DNA of 64,000 nucleotides. Source: Hevea brasiliensis. Its lineage: Eukaryota; Streptophyta; Magnoliopsida; Malpighiales; Euphorbiaceae. The position numbers were made by a program, and so were the translations under genes. Positions within the stretch are counted from its first letter, which is position 1. Every line of letters starts with the position of its first letter. Positions 1 through 11,984 of this stretch are shown here, piece after piece. The notes below the pieces were generated by a model that worked only from the letters and a program-made list of their open reading frames with translations, was not told where the DNA came from and did not search any database. The DNA is taken from the NCBI RefSeq assembly GCF_030052815.1, contig NC_079496.1:36543593-36607592 (forward strand). The letters are read 5' to 3'.

Positions 1-253
1 GTCCTTGAGGTTCTTATGGCATTAGAATGCCAAGGAAATGCTTAGAAAAATTTTTCTATTGGTACACACAATTTTGGCTCTTTAGGCCAAACGGAGGGCA
101 TTTTGGTCATTTCGTCTTCAGAGATGATTTTTAGCCAATTTTTACAGTTAAATAAATAATTTATATAACATAAAATATGAATAAATGTTGTTAAAAATTT
201 AATTGAAATTAAATAGACAAGAAATGGAGAGAAAATAAAAGAAAATGGAATTA

Positions 254-272
254 TGACATCATCATGATGTCA
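254..272. promoter_or_regulatory. Conserved LTR palindrome TGACATCAT-N-ATGATGTCA
   Basis: A perfect 9-bp inverted repeat with a 1-base centre. The same site occurs in other P1-type LTRs (11967, 45122, 56738, 63795). It lies just upstream of a CCAAT-like stretch, an AT-rich TTATTTAAAAG and a TTCTTC-rich leader, so it may be a promoter element. The role is inferred. Confidence 0.5.
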
Positions 273-2199
273 TTAAAACTCTCCCAACCAATCCAATGTT
301 GACACATGGCATAAGCTTATTTAAAAGAGACCAAATGGGCTAAAAAATGAAAAAAAAAAATTAGAACTTCTTCTCCCTTCTTCTTCTTGCCATCACCCCT
401 CCTCTATAGCCACCCATGAACAAGCTTTTTAAAGCTTGATTTCACTAACTTCTACCCAACAAAACCCTAACCTAGCAACACAAAAAAGTATTCTTACATC
501 TTGGCAAGTCTTTTAGGAGCAAAAAGAAAAGGAAAAGAGGAACCCTAGCAAGTGGGAGATCTCACCCCATTAGAGGTTTGTGGCCTAACCTTAGTTTTCA
601 CTTTGAATTCATGTTTAAGGACTATGAATGAGTGCAAATGACAAAGAAAATTGATGAAATATCATTTGTATGCCATCCCTAAATTTTAGCAGCCTTGGTT
701 GGGGTATGATTGTGATGAGTTTTATGGAGCTATCATGCTAGTATGGCTGCCCTTAATGTGTATCTCTTAAGTGAATTGATGAAATGCAATGATAATGCAT
801 GATTGTAATGTTTGAGTTAGAAAATGAGACTTTGATCATGTGATGATGAAAGTAGGTTTTAATGGTCAATTAGTGACCATTTAGTTCTTTTTAAATAAAA
901 AATGAAGTAAATGGTGTAATGGGATTAGAGTTTGGTGTGATTGTCCTTGGTGACCTGCAGGACTGGGCATGAGTCCAGCAGGTTTGGGCAGCAATAACTA
1001 GAATTGTAAAGGTTCAATTGGTGCAAGGCCAATTTAAAATGAAAATAGACACATAATGGCACAACTTTGGTGAAGAAACCATGCCCAGAAAACTAAATCA
1101 ACTTGACCAAAAGATTGCCCTAATCTGGGTAACCTGCATTCTACTTGGGCAAAATGACCAAATGAACAATGTTTAGTCATTTGGCCATAACTCAGTGTAG
1201 AAAGGTCCAATTGACCTGAAATTTTACCAAAAACAAGCTAAGATATAGACCAATAACTTTCATGAAGAAATATAACCCAAATTATGACCATAACATATTA
1301 AAAAAGTGACCTGAAGTCACTGCTCCTAATACTATAGATTTGGTCAATCCAGAAATTCTGGAAAAAAATCATAATCCGGCCAGTTGTGCTTTTTGGGCCA
1401 TAACTTGATCTACAAAACTCCAAATGGAGTGATTCAAAAAAGGAAATGCAACTAGACAAAATAAGAAACAACTTTTATGTTGATCATTTTCCCAAATTCT
1501 CACTGCAAAAATGACTAATGGAACAGTAAACCCAAAGGTTGAAAACTGAAAATTCTGTCCAATTAACATTAAGCTTAGAAATGGTATTGGCAACCAATAC
1601 CAACAATTTTAAAATGCAAAATGTGGTATGTTGATGATATTTAAACCAATATACCTATTGTCAATGCAAAAGTCAACATTTTAGTTGACTAATGAAATGA
1701 ATAGTTGCCATAAAATTTCAATTTTAAAGAATTACATAAATTAAAAGTGTTAAATGCCCTAGTAGGCCCAATGTGATTGGTTTGGATAGGTTGGCATGCC
1801 AATAGGGTTCTGTTAGCAGTACTGCATATGGCTTCATGCCATTCTGTGTTTTATGGCTTCCTATGTCATTCTGTGACATAATAGCCATTGGCTATGTTAT
1901 TTGAGTTGTTACACTCGGGTTTTATTCCTAATAATTATTATAGCTTATTAGTTGTTCTGTTGCACACCGGGAGACACAATGTGACCGATGGTGTGATGGT
2001 CCGAGGTACTTAGTACCCAAAGGCGGTTACTGCTTATCCAAATCCAACTAGTATGGGTTACTCGGGCAATGATAATAAACCTTACCAAATTTTAATCGAA
2101 TAATACTGCAAATAATATCAGAAATTATGTTTATTAAAAAATGTAAACATACATTTTGCATACTTATATTTTATTTTATTTTATTTTATATTGTCACCA

Positions 2200-2217
2200 C
2201 TAAGTAGAATTGCTTAG
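2200..2217 (+). other. LTR hairpin, CUAAG type
   Basis: CTAAGTA / TGCTTAG with a 4-base loop, closing as G-U at one position. It is preceded by CACCA and followed by a GC-rich stretch. It is one member of the covarying hairpin set described in the findings. Confidence 0.5.
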
Positions 2218-2842
2218 TGCATCGCTTTCGCCACGCGCAGGTACTGGAGACCTAGTTGGAGAGCCCAGCAGACATCAGACCGGGTGAGCCTTTAAATCTG
2301 CATCCGGAGTCCAGAGTCACCTCACATCTACAGTGCATATGGTCGGACATTAGTACTTGGGTAGCATTTTGTATTTTGTATCAGTTTTGGATTGTAACTA
2401 TAAACTCTTGAAATTATTTGATAATGCAAATATATGAAATTTCATGTTATTGAAATTTTCTGTATAATGTATGTTGATAAATGAAATGTTGAGAAATATT
2501 TATGAATGAGCTTCCAATGATGATGTGAACATAAAAAAAAAAATTTCCGAAAATAATATTGAGGCTTTTAGATTGAGTTGAGATATGTGTGTATAATGGA
2601 GTATGGATTTGAAAATTATATTGGAAGTTTTTTTAAACAGGTTCAAAAGAACTGTTTTTCCAATTTATAGCCGGCACTCTGCTGGATTTTCTATAAAATT
2701 TGCGGAAAACTTCAGATTTATCAAAAATTGTAAATAAATGAATTAAAAGGGATAAATAGTAATGAAAATATGAATTGGTGCTTCGGCACACTGTGTGGCA
2801 TATCTTGTTTGGCTACACTGTAGACGGGTAAGAGGCGCCACA

Positions 2843-4424
2843 CAAAAACCGAGGAAACTAGGTCGTCCGGCTAGATCAAAATGGTGCACCGAAATCTGAT
2901 AAATTACAATAAAATGCAATACACTTAGAAATGAAATTGGTAACATATACTAACACTAAAGGGCTATAAAATGTGACATATTGGTAACATTAGAATTGAC
3001 TCACTTAGAGTGCATCAAGGGTCAACATTATAGGTTGACTAATGAAATGAATTGAAGGGAATAGTACCAAGAAAATTTAAATATTGGATTTTATTGTTAG
3101 AAACGAATTCATTGAGTACTGAAACACTTTAAATTGTGTGTTTCAGTTGAAAAGGATATTGAGAAGCATAAGGAACACTGAGTCAGAGTCAAGAGGCACT
3201 TATCAGAGGTCTGTGCACAATACTTTTTATATTCACTGCTTTTACTAGAAAATTTATTTGGAGAATTGAATTATGAATAATTTTTGATTGTTTTGACTTG
3301 GGAATCTTATTTGGAAATTATTGTGTTGCCTACTTTGCAAATGGAAATTTTGAGATAAAATATGATTTGTGGTTTGTATGAAGTATTTAAATATTGTGAT
3401 TTGGAATTGTTTTGATTCACACTTGGCATGATAATATTACTATGTTCCTCCTCCATTTATGGGGTGAGTGTGATTATATTCCTCCCTCTTTGACTTGCCA
3501 GTCTGAGGTGAGTGTGGATGAGTACTCATTATCTAGCTAGCTTCCTCCCTCATTGATTTCGATTAGTGGGGTGAGTGTGCCTTGTCGTGGTGTACAACAC
3601 GGCATGTTCGAAAAATTTTGTGTCATGACCTAAATTGTGTTATTGATTGGCAACACTGTGTTATTTAATTGTTTGATCAAATTTGTGTTATATGAGCTTT
3701 GAAAAATTATGAATTGTTTGAATTGTAAATTGTCAATAAAAGTTTTATATACAGCATTTTAAATTGTTATTGTACACCACTGAGTAAATTTTACTCAGCG
3801 ATAGCTTTTTCATTGCTGTCGCAGGTAGACAGACGGACAGAGCAGCAGAGTAGGCTGCTTGTACCACATTTTGAGATTTCGCCGGGTATATCGAGTATAC
3901 CATATTGTGTAGTTTTTGTTGTAATGTATGTGCACTGTATGTATCGATTGTACTTGGTCTTGAGCATTTGTAAACTAAAATTGTAAATTATTTTGGCTCG
4001 TAAAAATATTGTGACATGTTTCTTTTATCTCATCTTTTGAGAACACTGGAAAATTGATTGTTGAATTGAGTCGATAATATTGAGAAAATTATTGTGTTGA
4101 ATTATTATTGGAGTTTGGGATTGAGGAATTATATATTTGAAGTGTTTTTTACAGTTTTTTGAAGAACTGTTTTATTCAAAATACAGATGGCACTCTGCCA
4201 AAATTTTTACAGAAATTGTTAATACTTCAAATGTGTTATTTGGTTTCACTTTAGTTAAAAGAATTTTTAACACCTGTCAATAGTGCTCACCACTGTAAAA
4301 AGAAGTAAGAAAAAGTTTTAAAATCCCTTGTAGTGTATTTAATGGGTTATCAGTAGACGAAGGTGGTAATTCATTAGGTATACTGCGGGATCATGTTATG
4401 CCTTACAAAGGGGTAGGGTGTGAC
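2843..4424 (+). repeat. Family-B LTR, 3' part (module T2)
   Basis: Homologous to the 3' half of the B LTR (28600-30533). It holds the CTGAAACACTT block, the GTCGTGGTGTACAACACGGCATG block, the hairpin and the terminal segment ending GTAGGGTGTGACA. Its 5' half must lie left of the family-A LTR that splits it, outside the window. Its right end abuts reverse-strand RNase H sequence of A1, so it was inserted into A1 pol. No primer site follows, so it is a solo LTR or the 3' LTR of an element whose body is off-window. Confidence 0.85.
3780..3798 (+). other. LTR hairpin, CUGAGUAAA type
   Basis: A 9-bp perfect stem CTGAGTAAA / TTTACTCAG with a single-base centre, preceded by CACCA and followed by CG. 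It is a B-type counterpart of the CUAAG hairpins. Confidence 0.55.
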
Positions 4425-5315
4425 AATAGGCGACCACTTTCCCCTCTTACATCAATACACACCCTAACCCATTATGCGAGGCATCACTGTAGACCACAAA
4501 GTTTTTTCCCGACACTGGAACACTAGTGCTTCTATCAACATAGCCTTTAGCCTTTCAAAACTGGCTTGGCACTTGTCATTCCAGCCAAATTTCACTTTTT
4601 TGTGTAACAACTTGGTCATTGGAGCAGCTATAAGAGAAAACCCCTTCACAAATCTTCTGTAATACCCAGCTAGCCCCAAGAAACTTCTGACCTCAGTTGT
4701 ATTTCTAGGAGGCTTCCATTCCATCACTGCTTCTATCTTTTTGGGATCCACTCTAATCCTCTTTGCTGATACTATGTGTCTAAGGAAAGAGTTTTCACTC
4801 ATCCAGAAGTCACACTTGGACAGCTTAGCATACAGCTTCTTTTCTCGCAGGGTTTGTAGAACAATCCTCAAATGTTCATCATGTTCTTCCCTGGTCTTGG
4901 AATACACCAGAATATCATCAATAAAGACTACTAAAAATCGATTTAAATATGGATGGAAGATACGGTTCATAAGGTCCATAAATGCTGCTGGTGCATTTGT
5001 TAACCTAAACAACATCACAAGAAATTCATAATGCCCATACCGGGTTCTGAATGCAGTTTTTGACATATCTGCATCCTTTACCCTTAACTGATGATATCCT
5101 GATCTGAGATCAATTTTTGAAAATACACCGGCTCCCTTTAACTGATCAAATAGATCGTCAATTATGGGCAACGGATATTTATTCTTCATAGTTACTTTGT
5201 TCAACTGTCGATAATCAATGCATAATCTTAAGGTTCCATCCTCTTTCTTTATAAACAGCACTGGAGCTCCCCATGGTGACACACTGGGGCGTATGAACCC
5301 CTTATCGAGTAACTC
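4425..5315 (-). pseudogene. pol: A1 reverse transcriptase and start of RNase H
   Basis: The main open stretch is 4464-5282. It shows RT landmarks in order: [36 protein letters not shown], the catalytic FIDDILVYS box, [11 protein letters not shown] and the start of the connection domain. A frameshift near 4530 loses the frame before the RNase H start, which is still readable in another frame down to 4425, where the B-type LTR cuts it. An in-frame stop near 5315 separates it from the upstream segment, most likely a Gln codon changed to TAG. In the family this enzyme copies genomic RNA to cDNA in the cytoplasmic particle. Confidence 0.85.
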
Positions 5316-5852
5316 CTACAACTGAATTTTCAACTCCCTCAATTCAGTGGGTGCCATCCTATGAGCAATAGAAATTGGTGTTGTACCCGGCATTACCTCA
5401 ATAGCAAATTCGACTTCCCTTTTTGGTGGTAAACTAGGCAATTCTTCAGGAAATACATCTGGTAAGTCTCTTACTATGGGTATATCACACAGATTCGGCT
5501 TAACCTGCCTAGTATCAACCACGTGTGCTAGGTAAGCTTCACAGCCTTTTCTCATCAATCTTCTTACAACAGTGGCTGAGATAACATTGGACAGGAAATC
5601 TGTCCTTTCACCCACAACAGTAATCTCATTACCCTAAGAAGTTTTCAGAGAAATCCTCTTCATTTTGCAATCAACTATTACCTGATGACGTGACAACCAG
5701 TCCATTCCCAAAATCACGTCAAACTCATGGAAGGGCAATTCAATTAGGTCTGCTGAGAATTCATACCCCTGAATCCTCAACGGGAAACCTTTATACACCT
5801 TATTCACTACCACACTGTGGCCTAGTGGATTTGTAACCATAATGTCTTGATC
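5316..5852 (-). pseudogene. pol: A1 protease remnant and protease-RT linker
   Basis: Two open stretches (5316-5615 and 5634-about 5850) encode the second half of a retropepsin-like domain, with [16 protein letters not shown], followed by the linker VVDTRQV...FPEELP and the [12 protein letters not shown] lead-in to RT. A TAG near 5634 interrupts them. The N-terminal part of protease with the catalytic Asp (DPGSTHSYI in D1) is absent, because the upstream sequence jumps directly from the Gag C-terminus. A1 could not process its polyprotein. Confidence 0.8.
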
Positions 5853-6808
5853 CCCTGAACACTGTCCCTGGAGAGCTGCCCACTGATGGTGTGGACTGGC
5901 CTCTCCTAGGTGTGAACTGTGGTCTGAGCCCCCGGGACTGACCCTGACCTTGTGGTTATCCTGAACCCTGAGCAGGAGGACCCTTACTCTTCTTACTGGG
6001 AGCAGAGAATGAACTGGACTGACCTGGACCCCTCTTCTGCTGTCTTTCCCTTTTATTTTGCTCATTTATTCGGACTCTTTCTACTTTTGATGCAACACCT
6101 ACTAATTTAGCAAAATCTATGATCTCCAATACTGTTATCATGACTTTGATATTGTCCTTGAGCCCTTCTTTGAACCTTTTGCACCTCTCTACCTCTGTAG
6201 GGGACTATCTCCCTCCCATACCGGCTTAATCTTACGAACTCTCGCTCATACTCTACCACTGATAGTTGCCTCTGTCTCAGACTGATAAATTCTCTTCTTC
6301 TCTCTTCTAAATACACTTTACCGACATACTTCTTCCTGAACCCTATAAGGATGTAATCCCAGGTGAGTTGATCCAATTGCACCTCACTAGTTACTGTGTC
6401 CCACCACTGGTATGCATCATCTTGAAGTAGGGACATAGCACCCTCTAGGTTCTGTTTGGGGGTGCAATGAAGCTATTTTAGCACTCTGATTTTTCTATCC
6501 AACCAGTTTTTTGCTGTCATGGGATCATCCTCCTTCTTCTCAAAGAAATCCACAGTCCCATGTTTTCATAGTTTCTCCAGACGGGATTTCTGTGGTGCCG
6601 GTGAAGGTTGTGGCTCTGGTTGTGGTGGTGGAATTGCCCCCATCATTTACCGGTAAAAATCAGTCATTTCCTGAAATAATGCAAACTGAGGTTGGGCAGG
6701 TGCCTCAGCTGCTGGTGGAGCAGATTCTCCCCTGCTCCCAGATTCAGGCCTTGGTGGAGCACGACTCTCCATCTCTTCATCAACTGCTCTTTAAGAAGCA
6801 TGATCCAT
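5853..6808 (-). pseudogene. gag: A1 gag, broken
   Basis: An ATG at 6808 starts a reading frame equivalent to the D1 gag leader; it soon meets stops, including TAA at 6649-6647 directly before a second ATG. The capsid part is clear at 6436-6107, beginning [14 protein letters not shown] and running through FRKKYVG and the [13 protein letters not shown] motif. A 1-base insertion near 6205 shifts the frame, which resumes as the basic linker rich in Lys, Ser and Pro. The CCHC knuckle expected before protease has been deleted. Gag normally forms the particle and binds the RNA. Confidence 0.8.
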
Positions 6809-6918
6809 ATCCTGCTCAAAATAACAAAACAAATAGATCTGCATCAGTGTCACCTTAACACTTACTAATACAATGCAATGGTATGCACTCTATCTAGGCC
6901 CAGAAACGCCTAAACCGA

Positions 6919-6931
6919 TACTCTGATACCA
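6919..6931 (-). other. A1 primer binding site (tRNA-iMet)
   Basis: On the minus strand this reads TGGTATCAGAGTA, matching the plant initiator-Met primer site TGGTATCAGAGC except at the end, and lies 5 bases from the LTR terminus. Confidence 0.8.
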
Positions 6932-6936
6932 CTAAA

Positions 6937-7746
6937 TATGACACCCCTTACCCGTATACAGTGCAGCCGAGCAAGATATGCCACATAGTGTGCCGGAGCA
7001 CCAATTCATATTTGTATTACAATTTACCCTTTTTAATTCATTTATTTATAATTTTTAATTAATCTGAATTTGTTGCAAATTTTATAGAAAATTCGGTAGA
7101 GTGCCGGTTGTAAATTGGAAAAACAGTTCTTCTGAATCTGTTAAAAATACTTCCAATATAATCATAATTTCAATCTCAGTCAACCACCAACATCTTTCCA
7201 TAATTTCTCAAATGACATCAATATTTCAAAAATTCAATTCATTCATATCATACTCAACTCCATAAGAAATACTCAAATTATTACTGAACATGGTTCATAA
7301 ATAATTACATTAAAAGCATAATTACATGAGTTTAAAATATACATAACAAAAGTTTATAAATACAAAAGACCAAAAGTAGCCTAATGTCCTATCAATGCAC
7401 TGCAAATGTGAGGTGACTCTGGACTCTGTGTGCAGATCTGAAAGTTCAGTCAGTATGAGGTCTGCTGGACTCTCCAACTATGTCTCCAGTACCTGCGCAT
7501 GGCAAAAGCGATGCGCTAAGCAATTCTACTTAATGGTGACAATGTAAAATAAAATAACTAAAATAACATAAATATGCAGAATGTATGTTTACATTTTAGG
7601 TAGACTTAATTTCTGGCATTTATTGCAGTATTATTCAATTAAAATTTTGTAAAAAGCATCATCATTGCCCAAGTAACCCATACTAGTCGACTAGACTGGA
7701 TAAAAGGGTAAACTTGCACTAGGTACTAAGTACCTCGAACCATCAC
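6937..7746 (-). repeat. A1 5' LTR, downstream segment
   Basis: The 3' end of the A1 5' LTR in reverse, from the mutated terminus at 6937 to the D1 insertion. It aligns with the last 0.8 kb of the A2 LTR. Its last five bases, ATCAC (7742-7746), are the left target duplication of D1. A weakened hairpin (CTAAGCA / TACTTAA) lies at 7516-7533. Confidence 0.85.
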
Positions 7747-7975
7747 TGTAACATCCCCAACGTATATATTCTGTATGTTCTATTGCTCCAGTGGCCAAAT
7801 ATCAGTCCAGGCAAGTCAGGATGTCTAGAATTACACTTCAGTGATAGTGAACAGATATATAATGATGAAATAAATAAAAGAAAATACAATAAAAATCAAA
7901 GAAAAGTGAAAGAGAGAAAATGAAGCTAAGTTAAACGAGCAAGATCGCAAATGATGGGTGATCGTGATCGAAGGT
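7747..7975 (+). repeat. D1 5' LTR, first 229 bp
   Basis: Begins TGTAACATCC, aligning to the 3' LTR start at 20576, and runs up to the insertion of E. The last bases AAGGT (7971-7975) pair with AAGGC (12545-12549) as the probable target duplication of E. Confidence 0.85.
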
Positions 7976-8645
7976 CAGTGACACCCTTACCCGACTACAG
8001 TGTAGCCGAGCAAGTTATGCCACTCGGTGTCTGAGCACTCTATTTTATCTCGATTTCATTCTGATCCTTGATTTATTTATTCAAAAACTTTATTGAAGAT
8101 TTAGGCTATTTTTACTTTTATCAAAATCTAACTAAGTTGGAAATTTCAAAATTTTAACGATAATCCGACAAAGTGTCACTGTAATTTGGACTAACAGTTC
8201 TTCTGAACCTGCTAAAGACAATTTCAATATATACTCAATTTCTCAAACTTAATAGTCTCAAAAATTTTCAAACATAATATATCTCAATGCAGTATCCAGA
8301 TTTCTCAGAAATCTCATTAGATTTTCAATATCTCAATATTCACAAGTATAATCTCATTATAACTCAAATTCAATTCACATACTAAAATACTTACTTTGAA
8401 TAGCTTCCATAATTCATAGGTTAATTACATGAGTTTATTTTGTACAAGATATACAAATAATTTATAATGTGCTAGGAATGAACAATATACATAACATGTA
8501 TAAAATGAGCCCTATCTACATGCATTGCTGAGGAGGTGACAATCTTGAACTCTTCTAACACTTCTGCAGATCTGGACTCCAAAAATCTCAGTCGATACCA
8601 TCTGTTTTTACCTTGAAGACTGCATGAGGAAGCAATTCCATCGCG

Positions 8646-8663
8646 CTAAGCATTTCTGCTTAG
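8646..8663 (-). other. LTR hairpin, CUAAG type (E)
   Basis: CTAAGCA / TGCTTAG stem with a 4-base loop, read on the minus strand, next to CACCA. Same position in the LTR as the other family hairpins. Confidence 0.55.
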
Positions 8664-9227
8664 TGGTGCAATAATATAACAAGAAATAATATATACAAAT
8701 AAAGAAAGAACAGAGCATAATTTGAATGCTTAAGAATCAATTTAATTTAATACAATGTGTCTAATGTTAATTATCTTTTGTTCTCATTTGTTTCGCTTTG
8801 GAAGCGTTTAATTCCGAAATTCACAGTGATAATGTACGATATACAGAATTAATAAAAATACTCAATTTATATTCATATGGCAATAGAAGGTACATTTAAA
8901 ATATTTAGTTAAGTTATATCTATTTTTGCAACTCTCTTATCATTTTACTTAACAATTTTTATGTGGTTTGGATCATTTCATAATTGTAACTAATTCTTTT
9001 GAAGTCTTATTAACTCATTTATTTGATCTCTAATGTTTTTAATTACTAATAGTCTTAATTTATTTCAATAAATTACACTGCCCAAGTGACCTACGACAGG
9101 CTGACTAAACTGGATAACGGGTCGTTGGCACTGGACATCGCAGTGCCTTGGGCCGTCATACCATGGGACGCAGAACATCAACCATGTATGCAGTCAGTAT
9201 GGCTAAAAAGCCATGATATCACATAAT

Positions 9228-9302
9228 CGGGCATAAAAGCCATGAATACGGGCATAAAAGCCATGAATACGGGCATAAAGCCATAAATATAGGCATAAAG
9301 CC
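9228..9302. repeat. Short tandem array, 19-21 bp unit, about 3.6 copies
   Basis: Units read roughly CGGGCATAAAAGCCATGAATA, the later copies losing one A and changing GAATAC to AAATAT. It lies inside solo LTR E, where the A and D LTRs have the related but non-tandem ATGGCTTCATGCCAT region. Confidence 0.8.
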
Positions 9303-9995
9303 TTTCGCAGTACTGCTAAAACAATACCCTATTGGCATGCCAAACTATCCAATCTGACACACATGTCTAGGCAATACAAGGGCATATAATATCATCAAAT
9401 ATTAATATGTTGTGTTTTATGTCTTTATTATTTCACGATAAATTTCATAATTTGTACATTGATCATAATATTCATACATTCCTTACATCATTCCTATTGA
9501 TCACAATTCACAATAATGGTATTCATATACCATTGTACTCAAAATATTTCTCCTCTCTACAATAATGAGAACTAATGTCTCATTCATACATTAATATGGT
9601 TTATTTATCCATTCATTATGTTATTCATATTGATCACAATTCTAAACAATGGTTCACATGTACCATTATATTCAAAACATTTTTCCTTTCTCATTTATAC
9701 ATTCAAGAATCTACTTATGTAATTACAAATTTTATATTTCAAGTTGAGTTACTAATATTTTATGAATTCCATTTGTGATGGGCATATATGCCCTAACTAT
9801 CTATTCACATCAATTAGGTGACTTGTTTTTCATGTTTCAAGTAATCCATGAATATTTCATGGATTTCAAATTTATGGCCTAATTTCTTTTTAACAATTTT
9901 GACTAGGATGCATAGTCCATATTTGTCATACAATTCTAAGCATTTAAGCTTAGAATTGGTTCTAGGTCTTCATCTTAATTCACTAATCATTTTGA

Positions 9996-10441
9996 TTACT
10001 ATTCACCATACTAGTCAACCAAAATGTTGACCTTTTTATACTTAATGGATATATTAATTCTAATTACACCAAGATCCCACATTTTGAGTTTTACATTTAC
10101 TAGTATTAATTGCCAATTGCAATTTAAAGTCCCCTAGATGCATTTCTAATTTCAAATTTTGAATTTCAAGTTTTGGTGTCACTATTCACCTCATTGGTCA
10201 ACAAAAATGTTGACTTTTGCATAGACAATAGGTACATTGATTTTAACACTCCCGATGTACCACATTTTGCATTTAAAACTTGTTGGAATCAATTACCAAA
10301 TCCATTTCCAAGCTTATTTCAAGTTTTCATGTCACTATTCACTTCATTAGTCAACTAAAATGTTGACTTTTGCATAGAAAATATGTACATTGACTTTGGA
10401 ACTTCAAACATACTACATTTTTCATTTAAAACTTGTTGGTT
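9996..10441. repeat. Triplicated block of about 150-180 bp inside E
   Basis: Three imperfect copies start at about 9996, 10178 and 10331 with (T/G)(T/C)ACTATTCAC, then TAGTCAAC, AATGTTGAC, and CCACATTTTG or a similar string. A LTRs have this block once (for example near 24178). The expansion partly explains the extra length of E. Confidence 0.75.
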
Positions 10442-11966
10442 TTGGTCACTTTCTCAAAGCTTAGGTCATTTTGGCAAAATTGCCAATTTTCGGTTTTTGG
10501 TGCTCCGAAGTTGCACTGTTTCATTGGTCGATTTACTGTTGGAATTTGACAAAACTTCCTTCATAGAAAATGTTCCTTATTTTGTCTAGTTGAATTTATT
10601 TTTTTGAATCACTCCATTTGGAGTTTTGTAGCTCAAGTTATGGCCAAAATAAGTTTACTGTTTACGTGCACTATTCATGCTGCTATCATGGGTTCTGGCA
10701 GATTTTGATCCAACTTTGGTCAGTAATTTGATCAAGTTAAGTTCCTAATTTGGTCTAACTTTCTTCATATGAAATGTTCTACTATGCCTTAGGTTTCCAT
10801 CGGTTCAAGAATCACCTAAATCCGAGTTTTCTAGAGAGAGTTATAGTCCTCCAAACATTGCTGCTCAAATGAAAATTCTGGAAATCTCAGTACAGTAAAC
10901 TTCACTTTGCTCAATGATTTGATTAGGTTATGGTCATAATTTGGGGTAGGTTTCTTCATGAAAGTTGTTTGTCTATGCCTTAACTTGTTGCTGTAAAAAT
11001 TTCAGGTCAATTGACCAAATCTACAGTGAGTTATGGCCAAATGAACAGTTACTGTTCATTTAGTCATTCTGCAGGGGCTGTTTGCAGGGTATCCGGATTG
11101 GGGCCAAGTTTTGGTCCTCTTGCTTTGGTCTTTTGGGCATGGTTTCTTCAGCAAAAATGTGCCATTACAAGCCTAGTTTCATGTCCAATTGGCCAAACAT
11201 TAATTGGACCTACACAGCCAAAGTTATGGCTGTGCAAGTAGACTGAAATTTCAGTCACTCTGCTGCACTCACAAGGCAGCCTACACATTCACTTGGCTAT
11301 ACTATTTTTCAGTCCAATTCATGGTCAACATACCTAAAATGGTCACTAATTGACCATTAAGATGTTCTCTAACAATTTCCTAAGCCAAGTCAATTTTTCA
11401 CTTCTCAAAACCCTAGTTTTCCCTTATGATTCACACATACACCTAATTAAGCACTTCCATTCATTATTTATGTGTATATACACCTTAAACATAATCTCTA
11501 ATTCATTCTAAGTCCATTAAAACCATCAAAAACACTCCACCTTTGTTCCTTCCTTAGGGCAGCCAAAATTGATGGCATACATACACATAGTTTTTATTCA
11601 TTTTACTTACAATTCCTTACTTATTTCAAGTCTTTAACATAGAAATAAAGAGTTTTAAATAGATAGGTGCACTAACCTTGAATGGGGCAGAATTTCCAGC
11701 CACCCAAACTCCTTTCTTTCTTCATCTTTTGGCTGCCTAGAGGTTGCTCAAGTTGCTAGGTTAATTTTTTGTGAAGCTAGGTTATGATTTTGTTGGGTAG
11801 AAATGGGTGAATCAAGCTTTGAAAAGCTTGAATATGCTTAGCTATGGAAGAGGTCACGTATTGGAAGAAGATGAAGAAGAAGAAGAGCAGAATTTTTAGG
11901 TCCATTTATCTCTTTTATTGGTTAAGTAAATGGTTGGTTAAATGTGATTGGTGGGAAACTCTTAGA

Positions 11967-11984
11967 TGACATCATATGATGTCA
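11967..11984. promoter_or_regulatory. LTR palindrome TGACATCATATGATGTCA
   Basis: A perfect 18-bp palindrome in E, upstream (minus-strand sense) of a CCAAT-like stretch and of a TTCTTC-rich leader, as in the other P1 LTRs. Confidence 0.5.

Larger units (their letters stand above)
1..2842 (+). repeat. Family-A LTR (modules P1+T1), 5' end outside window
   Basis: This is a Tekay-type LTR that begins about 290 bp inside the family-A LTR, judged by alignment to the copy at 44578-47669. It ends at GGCGCCACA, a mutated form of the usual GGTGTCACA terminus. No primer site or gag follows, and the next bases belong to a B-type LTR, so it is probably a solo LTR inserted there. The right flank CAAAA would be the target duplication, but the left copy is off-window. 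It contains the TGACATCAT palindrome, the degenerate internal repeats and the 3' hairpin. Short ORFs inside it are not genes. Confidence 0.85.

Noticed and set aside
4474..5031. Plus-strand frames over A1 RT
   Set aside because: Shadows of the minus-strand RT coding sequence; the same shadows appear opposite D1 and A2 RT.
9228..9302. CRISPR-like array
   Set aside because: Units are contiguous without spacers; an ordinary tandem repeat in a plant LTR.
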